A stretch of 64,000 bases of DNA, from assembly GCA_049322355.1 (NCBI GenBank), contig JBMORG010000014.1:1-64000 (forward strand), read 5' to 3'. The translations under genes were made by a program, and so were the position numbers. Of this stretch, positions 54,925 through 61,422 are shown one piece after another. Below the pieces are notes generated by a model, which worked only from the letters and a program-made list of their open reading frames with translations, was not told the DNA's origin and searched no databases. This stretch comes from 0-14-0-80-60-11 sp049322355. GTDB lineage: Bacteria > Desulfobacterota > Desulfobaccia > Desulfobaccales > 0-14-0-80-60-11. The first letter of the stretch is position 1. Every line of letters starts with the position of its first letter.

Positions 54925-55941
54925 ATGACATTGGACCCTAAAGGCGGTTTTGACCAACTCCTGGCCATGGCCCGGGGATTTCAGGCCTCGAAGATGCTCA
55001 TGGTGGCTGTGGACCTCGGGCTGTTCGATTTTTTAGAAGAACCCAGAAGCGCAGTAGAGACCGCAGCCTGGCTTAAAGCCGACGCCCGGGCCACCGGCAT
55101 CTTTTTGAACGGCCTGGCGGCCCTGGGCCTTTTGGTTAAGGGTGTGGACTACTTCAAAAACAGCGAACCGGCTTCCCGCTTCCTGGTGCAAGGCCAGGAG
55201 AGCTACCGGGGGGCCATCATCAAGCACATGGAGCACACCTGGGGACGGGGTTGGGACGACCTTAAAGAGACGGTGCTGGTGGGCCGCCCCGCGGAGGCGG
55301 ACCCGGAAAAATGGGTGGACGCCCGCCCCCAACGGGACGAAGCTGAAATTCGGGCCTTCATTTGGGGCATGCACGCCATCGCCCGGGACCTGGCTCCCAC
55401 CGTCGCAGCCAAACTGGACCTGAAAGGAGTTCGCCGTCTTCTGGACTTGGGAGGCGGTCCGGCCACTTATGCCATCATTTTTGCCCAGGCTAATCCCGGG
55501 CTTAACGCCACGGTTTTCGATTTACCCATGCCTCTGGAAATTGCCAAAGAAAATATCGCCCGAAATGGCCTGGCGGACCGGGTGCAGACCCTGGCGGGCA
55601 ACTTCCTCGAAGATGAGATCGGCGCAGACTACGATTTCATTTGGGTTTCCCAGATCCTCCACAGCCATGACGAGAGCCAGTGCAAACTCATCATCGCCAA
55701 GGCGTTGGCGGCCCTCAACTCTGGCGGCCGTCTGGCCATCCAGGATTTCTATCTCAACCCCGACGGGGCCAGTCCCACGGGTGCAGCCATGTTCGGGGTG
55801 CACATGCTGGCAGTCACCCCCCGGGGCCGGGCCTATACCCATGGCGAAGTGGCGGAATGGATGCAGGAGGCGGGCCTGTCGAAACCGGAATACATGCAAA
55901 GCGGCATGGACGCGAGCATTTTGGTGGCGAAGAAGAATTAA
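54925..55941 (+). CDS. O-methyltransferase, SAM-dependent, with dimerisation domain
   Basis: A 338-residue methyltransferase. The N-terminal winged-helix dimerisation domain (ASKMLMVAVDLGLFDFLEEP) precedes the Rossmann domain with LLDLGGGPATYAIIFAQA, ATVFDLPMPLEIAKENI and IWVSQILHSHDESQC. The architecture matches acetylserotonin/hydroxyneurosporene O-methyltransferases. In anaerobes such proteins methylate small aromatic or quinone-like compounds, substrate here unknown. The ribosome site AAAGGGGG precedes the ATG. Confidence 0.88.
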   Translation: MTLDPKGGFDQLLAMARGFQASKMLMVAVDLGLFDFLEEPRSAVETAAWLKADARATGIFLNGLAALGLLVKGVDYFKNSEPASRFLVQGQESYRGAIIKHMEHTWGRGWDDLKETVLVGRPAEADPEKWVDARPQRDEAEIRAFIWGMHAIARDLAPTVAAKLDLKGVRRLLDLGGGPATYAIIFAQANPGLNATVFDLPMPLEIAKENIARNGLADRVQTLAGNFLEDEIGADYDFIWVSQILHSHDESQCKLIIAKALAALNSGGRLAIQDFYLNPDGASPTGAAMFGVHMLAVTPRGRAYTHGEVAEWMQEAGLSKPEYMQSGMDASILVAKKN

Positions 55942-56011
55942 GGGGAAAAAGAAGGGGGAAAGGGAAAAAGGGATAAATCTTTCCTCCTCTTCCCCTTTTC
56001 CCCTTTCCCCC

Positions 56012-56911
56012 TTAGCCTAAAAGGTTTTCCAACGCCGCCTCGATGGTAGGGAAATTGAACTTAAACCCCGCATCCAACAAGCGCTGGGGGAAAACCTTCT
56101 GGCCGGTGAGCAGCGTATCCCCGAACTCCCCCATAATCAGCCGAATCATGAATTCCGGGGCGGTGGCGAAAGTGGGGCGGTGCAGGACCCGTCCCAGGGC
56201 CTTGGTCAGGTCCCGGTTGCGCACCGGATGGGGAGAGGTAAAATTCACCGGCCCGGTAATTTCGGGGTGCTCCTGGATGAAATGAAAGGCCCGGGCATGG
56301 TCCTGCTGGTGAATCCACGAGAACCATTGGAGCCCGGAGCCCAGGGGTCCCCCTAAAAACTTTTTGAACAGGGGCACCATCTGCCCCAAGGCCCCGCCAT
56401 CCTTCCCCAGGACGATGCCGAACCGGGTGATTACCACGCGCACCCCCAGTTCCTGAGCCTTCAAGGCTTCGCCTTCCCAGTTCCGGGCCACTTCTCCCAG
56501 AAAACCGGCATCCGACGGGGAGTCTTCAGTGAGTTCCTCCTCCCCCCGGGGGCCGTAGTAGCCCACCGCAGAAGTGCTGCAAAACAGTTGGCGCCGGTCT
56601 CCCGCAGCCAGGGCCGCCACCAGGTTGCGGGTGGTGAGAACCCGGCTCTCCATGATCTCTTTTTTGTGGGCTTCGCTCCAGCGGGTGAATATGGACGCAC
56701 CGGCCAGATTGATGATCCAGTCATGCTCCAGCACCGCAGCCGTCCAGGGTCCCTGTTGGGTGGGATCGCCCTTCAGAAAGCCAATGCCGGGGATAGGGGA
56801 TGGGGGGCGTTCCCGGCGTGTGAGGATGGTGACGCTGTGGCCCGCTTGGGCCAATTCCCGGGACAGGTAGGTGCCCACAAAGCCGGTGCCGCCGGTCATA
56901 AACACTTTCAC
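56012..56911 (-). CDS. TIGR01777-family SDR epimerase (SDR39U1-like)
   Basis: About 300 residues of an atypical short-chain dehydrogenase. It opens with the NAD(P) motif VFMTGGTGFVGTYLSRELAQAG, followed by INLAGASIFTRWSEAHK and STSAVGYYGPRGEEEL (the YxxxK-like region), and ends in the DUF1731 tail. A GTG at 56911 directly before KVFMTGG has AAGGAAGGG upstream and fits the family start better than the ATG at 56992. Function of this family is unresolved. Confidence 0.88.
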   Translation of the reverse strand: MKVFMTGGTGFVGTYLSRELAQAGHSVTILTRRERPPSPIPGIGFLKGDPTQQGPWTAAVLEHDWIINLAGASIFTRWSEAHKKEIMESRVLTTRNLVAALAAGDRRQLFCSTSAVGYYGPRGEEELTEDSPSDAGFLGEVARNWEGEALKAQELGVRVVITRFGIVLGKDGGALGQMVPLFKKFLGGPLGSGLQWFSWIHQQDHARAFHFIQEHPEITGPVNFTSPHPVRNRDLTKALGRVLHRPTFATAPEFMIRLIMGEFGDTLLTGQKVFPQRLLDAGFKFNFPTIEAALENLLG

Positions 56912-57066
56912 GATGGCTGCCCTTCCTTTCTGACGGGCCGGGTTCCGGGGCAGGCTTTTCGATGCCGCGCCCCAGGCGCAGCCCGATTTCAAGAAAGTTA
57001 ACCATTAAAAACGGTATGGCAAGCGGCAAAGACGGGATGCGCTTCGCTTTCCCGCTCTACGGATTA

Positions 57067-57663
57067 TTATTTGGCGCGGGCTTGCTCCTTCCCCATTTGC
57101 CGGGCTCCCAACGCGATGATGATATAAGACCAGCCGCTGAAAATCATTTCGATGCTCACAAACAGGCCGATCACCCAAAATCCCGATATCGGCCACTTAG
57201 TCAAGATCATGACGCCCAAAATGATGGCGGCAATGCCCCCGATGAGAGGCCAGACCCAGTTCTTAAAGCCGCGCCATTGCAATGCCATGACAATCCGAAC
57301 GATGCCGATGCCGATTAAGGCGCCACCGAGCAGCAGGGTGAGCAGGGCCGAGGCCCTCAGAGGGTCTTCAATGATGTCGAGGCCGGCCACCACATACAGG
57401 ATGGCAATAACCACATGCCACAGAACACTTCGCCACCCGCGGCATTTGATGGCCTGAACAAGCTGGAGGACCCCGGCGATGAGCAGAAATATGCCGAAAA
57501 TAAAGACGGTAGCCAGGGTAAGCCAGAAGGTCATGCCCAGGCCGATAGTCCCCAGGACTACCAAAAGGATACCCAGGGCCAGGAGCCAACCCCAGTTATG
57601 GATAAGATCCCCCAACACCTCAGCCGGTACCAGAGCTTCTAATGATGCGGCATTATTGACCAT
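57067..57663 (-). CDS. HdeD/DUF308-family membrane protein
   Basis: A 198-residue protein with six predicted membrane segments in three repeats (LGILLVVLGTIGLGMTFWLT, IAILYVVAGLDIIEDPLRAS, AIILGVMILTKWPISGFW). This is the DUF308 pattern of HdeD-type acid-resistance membrane proteins. Function is poorly known. A basic C-terminal end lies in the cytoplasm. Single minus-strand gene. Confidence 0.88.
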   Translation of the reverse strand: MVNNAASLEALVPAEVLGDLIHNWGWLLALGILLVVLGTIGLGMTFWLTLATVFIFGIFLLIAGVLQLVQAIKCRGWRSVLWHVVIAILYVVAGLDIIEDPLRASALLTLLLGGALIGIGIVRIVMALQWRGFKNWVWPLIGGIAAIILGVMILTKWPISGFWVIGLFVSIEMIFSGWSYIIIALGARQMGKEQARAK

Positions 57664-57812
57664 TGTCCCAATTCCTCATCCTTTCAGAAATTAACCATAA
57701 AGATAATTATTTAGACCTATATCGGCCAGAGGCGGGAGAAGATAAAAACAAATAAGGAATAATCGGCTCAATTTTGTCAATCCGCAGCCTGGCCGAGGCC
57801 TTTGGCAATTTA

Positions 57813-59150
57813 TTATGACCCGGAAAAAGGGGCGCTTTCTTTGGCAAACCCCGTTGCCCCGCCGGGCTCCAGGAAAAGGATCTGGCTGCTGTCATCATAG
57901 GCGAGCAATTCGGCGTAACGCCCCCAGTCGATGGCTGTGTCCAGTTGGCGTTCCGCTTCTTCTTCGTGGAATTCCAATTCCAGGGCCTTCTGGATCACGT
58001 CCCATTCCAACTGCTTTTTATCAGTGGCCCGGAGCATGGCCAAGAGCCATTTAAACAGGGGCAGGCGGCGAATCCGGGTGGCGAAGATCTCTTTGCGGGA
58101 GCGAATGCTGGCTTCGGCAAAAGTCTCTCCCAGAGGATTAAGAGTAATGTCCCCGAAGGCGATAGTGGCGAACCCTAACAACTCTGCGGCTTCGATGAGG
58201 CGCAGGATTTCGTCGGAATTGATTTGGAGTTCCCGGGCCAGGGCGTAAATGTCCGCCCGGTTATTGGGCATGGCGTCCAGGTGTTCCAGGAGTCCTGTCA
58301 AGTCGTCAATATTGATGTGCGGCAGGGCCCGGGTTCGCCCCGGCTCGCCGGGGGCGGTGCCCATCTCCACATGCTCCGGCTGGGTATGACCGGCCAGCAC
58401 CATGTATACCCGGTCCACCAGGTTGAGAAATTTAGGGTCTTTGCGCTGCCGGGGATGGGGCAGTTCGACCTGCAAATTCATCATCACCCGGCCGGGGTCC
58501 TTATCCATCACCAGGATGCGGTCAGCCATGAGCACGGCTTCTTCAATGTTGTGGGTGGCCATAAGAATAGCCCGGGTAGGGATAACGCCGCCGGTCCATA
58601 GTTCCAGCAGTTCGCCTCGCAGAGATTCGGCGCTGAGCACGTCCAGGGCCGAAAAAGGCTCGTCCAGGCAGAGCAGTTCCGGTTCCATTGCCATAGCCCG
58701 GGCAAAGCCCACTTTCTGAACCATGCCGCCAGAGAGTTCCCGGGGATAGGCGTTTTCGAAGCCATCCAGACCCACCCGGTCCAGGAGGTCCAAGGCCCGG
58801 GTAGTGCGCAGCTTTGGGGGCACTCCCCGGGCCTTGAGGGCCACTTCCACGTTTTCCTGGACCGTCAGCCAGGGGAACAGGGCAAAGGTTTGAAACACAA
58901 TGGTGGCATGGGGATTCACCCCTTTAAGGGGTGACCCGCGGTATAAGATCTCTCCGGCGGTAGGGGCCTGAAGCCCGGTGATGATGCGCAGCAAGGTGCT
59001 CTTGCCGCAGCCGGTGGGACCCATCAGGGTGGCGAATTCCCCTTCGTTCAAGGTCAGATGGAAGTCTTTAATAGCGGTAAAGCGCTGATCCCCGCTGCCG
59101 TAAACCTGGCTGACATTGCGCAATTCCAGTAAATAACCGTTGTTTGACAT
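57813..59150 (-). CDS. ABC transporter ATPase, nitrate/taurine type, with AAA-associated C-domain
   Basis: A 445-residue ATPase. The N-terminal ABC domain has Walker A GPTGCGKSTL, signature LSGGMVQKVGFARA and Walker B LLCLDEPFSALD, closest to SsuB/TauB/NrtD-type ATPases. Residues ~285-430 form an AAA-associated C-terminal domain with a winged-helix-like segment. It lies 3 bp after the permease gene. The operon is preceded by an M-box riboswitch, so its activity is probably tied to intracellular Mg2+. Confidence 0.9.
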   Translation of the reverse strand: MSNNGYLLELRNVSQVYGSGDQRFTAIKDFHLTLNEGEFATLMGPTGCGKSTLLRIITGLQAPTAGEILYRGSPLKGVNPHATIVFQTFALFPWLTVQENVEVALKARGVPPKLRTTRALDLLDRVGLDGFENAYPRELSGGMVQKVGFARAMAMEPELLCLDEPFSALDVLSAESLRGELLELWTGGVIPTRAILMATHNIEEAVLMADRILVMDKDPGRVMMNLQVELPHPRQRKDPKFLNLVDRVYMVLAGHTQPEHVEMGTAPGEPGRTRALPHINIDDLTGLLEHLDAMPNNRADIYALARELQINSDEILRLIEAAELLGFATIAFGDITLNPLGETFAEASIRSRKEIFATRIRRLPLFKWLLAMLRATDKKQLEWDVIQKALELEFHEEEAERQLDTAIDWGRYAELLAYDDSSQILFLEPGGATGFAKESAPFSGS

Positions 59151-59153
59151 GGA

Positions 59154-60878
59154 TTAACCCATCCGATAACGTTCTTCTGCCAACCGGTATAATCTTCTCC
59201 ACAATAACCGGTTGGTGGTGGATACGGCCAGGATCAAGGCCAGGGTCGCGGCCAGCAGTAAAGGATAATCACCCTCGGCGGTGGCTTGGGCGATGATGGC
59301 CCCGACGCCGGTAGTGTGGATAATTTTGCCGCCGAATTGGGTATATTCCGCTACGATGCTGGCGTTCCAGGCCCCGCCGGTGGCTGTTATGGAACCGGTG
59401 ATCACAAACGGAAAAATAGCCGGCAGGATCAAGGTGCGCCAGCGTTCCCAGCGGCCCAGTTGCAAGAGACTGGTTGTGAATTTCAAATCCTGGGGAATGG
59501 CGCTGGCTCCGGCAATGATATTGAACAGTAGGTACCACTGGGTGCCCAGCAGCATTAAGAGTATCGCGGCAAGATTAAGGCCTCCGGGCAGCCCCAGCAC
59601 TATCAACACCAGAACCGGAAAGAGAGCGGTGGCCGGCACCGATGCGGTAACTTGCACCAGGGGTTGGAGCCAGTTAGCCAGCCGGGGGTTGGTGCCGATG
59701 GCTACGCCCACTGGAATGGTCCAGGCCAAGGCGATAAGCAGAGCTACAAAGACCCGGATAAAGGTGGCAAGAAGACCGATAAAAACAGAGCGCCATTGTG
59801 TCAGGGAGAGGCCCAACAGCATCTGTCCGGCCCCATAGGCCTCATACAGCAAAACCAGAACCGCCACACCGGCCAGGGCGTACCAGAGCCATTGGAATCG
59901 GCTTTTTTTAACCTGAACCGGGCCCGGATTGAACAGGAGTTGTGTGAGCCGTTCATCCAGGCGCTGCCAGGGAGAGAGGATAAGATGCCTGCTGAACCAG
60001 GTAAAGAGGCTAGAACTGCGCAAGGCATTGAAAAACCAGGATGTGGTCGGGTTCTCGGTCTCCACTGACTGAAGCTTAAAGCGGTCGGACCAGGCCAGAA
60101 GGGGCCGCCAGACTAATTGGTCCAGCACCACGATGGTGAAAATTAGAGCGCCCACCCCCCAGACAAGGGCGGGCAAATTCCCCTGGCTGGCAGCCTCTTG
60201 GAGATAAGCCCCCAGTCCTGGCAACCGAAAGTTTCGGTCTCCCGCGACGAAAATCTCCGAGGCCATGAGGAAGAACCAACCCCCGGCCCAACTGGCCATG
60301 CTGTTCCAGATGAGGGTGATGGCGGCAAAGGGAAGTTCCAAGGTCTTGAACCTGAGCCAGGAGTTGAAGCCCAAAATAGTGCTGGTACGCTGCAAATCCC
60401 GGGGGATGGTGGTTAAGGATTGATACCACGCAAAGGTCAGGTTCCACACCTGGCTGGTGAAGATGAGAATAATGGAAGATAGTTCCAGAGCCAGGTTCAG
60501 GGGCAGGACTGCTGCTAAACTCAGGAGCACCACCGGCAGAAAGGACAGAATGGGCACGCTTTGAAGCACATCTAATAAGGGTAAGAGAATTTTCTCGGCA
60601 AGACGATGGTTGGCGGCCAGGTTGCCATACACCAAAGAAAAGATGAGAGATAGGACGTAGGCTGTGGCCATGCGCCGTATTGAAATGGTGATGTAATAAG
60701 GTAGGGCGCTAGGAGCCAAATTGATCTCAGGTCCCTGAATGACCGCCGGGGCCCCGAAACCCACCCGGATACCCAGATAAAGGAGTGCCCCCAGTCCGAT
60801 AAAGACCACCATATCGCCCCAAGTCAAGGGACGCAGGAAGGGTTGGGCTATGCGGAAAATGCGGGACTGCTGGCTCAT
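59154..60878 (-). CDS. ABC transporter permease with two fused TM domains
   Basis: A 574-residue membrane protein. Two BPD_transp_1-type permease domains are fused in tandem, each with an EAA-like loop (LGFNSWLRFKTLELPFA; LLQLGRWERWRTLILPAIFPF). This makes a complete homodimer-like pore in one chain. It resembles NtrB/SsuC-type permeases. The ATPase gene follows; no periplasmic binding protein is encoded nearby. Control by the upstream M-box suggests Mg2+ or a Mg2+-related solute as substrate. Confidence 0.9.
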   Translation of the reverse strand: MSQQSRIFRIAQPFLRPLTWGDMVVFIGLGALLYLGIRVGFGAPAVIQGPEINLAPSALPYYITISIRRMATAYVLSLIFSLVYGNLAANHRLAEKILLPLLDVLQSVPILSFLPVVLLSLAAVLPLNLALELSSIILIFTSQVWNLTFAWYQSLTTIPRDLQRTSTILGFNSWLRFKTLELPFAAITLIWNSMASWAGGWFFLMASEIFVAGDRNFRLPGLGAYLQEAASQGNLPALVWGVGALIFTIVVLDQLVWRPLLAWSDRFKLQSVETENPTTSWFFNALRSSSLFTWFSRHLILSPWQRLDERLTQLLFNPGPVQVKKSRFQWLWYALAGVAVLVLLYEAYGAGQMLLGLSLTQWRSVFIGLLATFIRVFVALLIALAWTIPVGVAIGTNPRLANWLQPLVQVTASVPATALFPVLVLIVLGLPGGLNLAAILLMLLGTQWYLLFNIIAGASAIPQDLKFTTSLLQLGRWERWRTLILPAIFPFVITGSITATGGAWNASIVAEYTQFGGKIIHTTGVGAIIAQATAEGDYPLLLAATLALILAVSTTNRLLWRRLYRLAEERYRMG

Positions 60879-60905
60879 GAGTCACCCGATTCTGACTCTA
60901 AAAAA

Positions 60906-60971
60906 TTAGCAGAAAAACTGTTCCTCCGAGAATTGGGCTAATAAGGTTAAGGCGCGGGGCGCTTGTTCCAT
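60906..60971 (-). CDS. Possible 21-residue leader ORF
   Basis: A short frame opens at ATG 60971 after AGGAGAG and ends 27 bp before the permease ATG. The peptide is MEQAPRALTLLAQ followed by a Glu/Phe-rich end. It lies between the M-box terminator and the permease, where a translated leader or small membrane partner could sit. The evidence is only position plus a ribosome site. Confidence 0.35.
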   Translation of the reverse strand: MEQAPRALTLLAQFSEEQFFC

Positions 60972-61019
60972 AGACTCTCCTGGTCTTTTTCCCCTAATCC
61001 CTTAAAAAAAAACCACCAT

Positions 61020-61054
61020 AAAAAAAGGGCCTTGCCAATCTGGTGGAAGGCCCT
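61020..61054 (-). terminator. M-box expression-platform terminator
   Basis: On the minus strand AGGGCCTT and AAGGCCCT form an 8-bp stem with a 13-base loop, followed by seven T residues. It lies directly 3' of the M-box aptamer, as expected for Mg2+-induced termination. Confidence 0.88.
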
Positions 61055-61073
61055 GACGGACATCTGCAATCGA

Positions 61074-61236
61074 CCTTCCTCACTCGTGGAGCTTTGGCAC
61101 TGCATAACGTAGAGTCGATGCGCTCAGCCACATTAAGTAAAACCTTAAGCCGGCAGTACCTGTTCGGCCCATTGGCGTCTCTCGACGTTTCTGGGCAGTG
61201 GCCTGTATTTATGCAGGAGCCTCGCCTAACTGAGGT
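61074..61236 (-). ncRNA. M-box (ykoK) magnesium riboswitch
   Basis: Minus-strand conserved blocks of the M-box appear in the right order: GTTAGGCGAGGCTCCTGCAT, CTGCCCAGAAACGTC, AGACGCCAATGGG, ACAGGTA, CTTAAGG, and CAGTGCCAAAGCTCCACGA followed by GTGAGGAAG. They correspond to P1-P6 of the Bacillus mgtE leader RNA. M-boxes fold with bound Mg2+ and switch transcription off (family knowledge). Here the RNA sits between a good promoter and an intrinsic terminator ahead of the ABC transporter operon. Positions are approximate to a few bases at both ends. Confidence 0.93.
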
Positions 61237-61242
61237 GAACCT

Positions 61243-61271
61243 AATGTATGCCAGGGGAGGGCATCTGTCAA
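61243..61271 (-). promoter_or_regulatory. Sigma70 promoter of the M-box/ABC operon
   Basis: TTGACA (61266-61271) and TACATT (61243-61248) are separated by exactly 17 bp on the minus strand. The expected transcript start lies immediately before the M-box P1 stem. Confidence 0.8.
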
Positions 61272-61422
61272 CCAGGGAATCCCGATCCGAAAAGAGCAAC
61301 TGGTTTAATCATTTCATGGTTCCTGTTAAAACCTTTGGTGAGCCGCAAAGTTGGCTGCAGGTTTGAAATCCTGCCATTTTTCCTTATACTGGACCATGGA
61401 AAAAAACCATCAGGGAGTTCCC

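Noticed and set aside
61351..61378. tRNA T-arm-like sequence GCAGGTTTGAAATCCTGC
   Set aside because: No matching acceptor, D or anticodon arms lie at the expected distances; it is only a small hairpin before the MscS gene.
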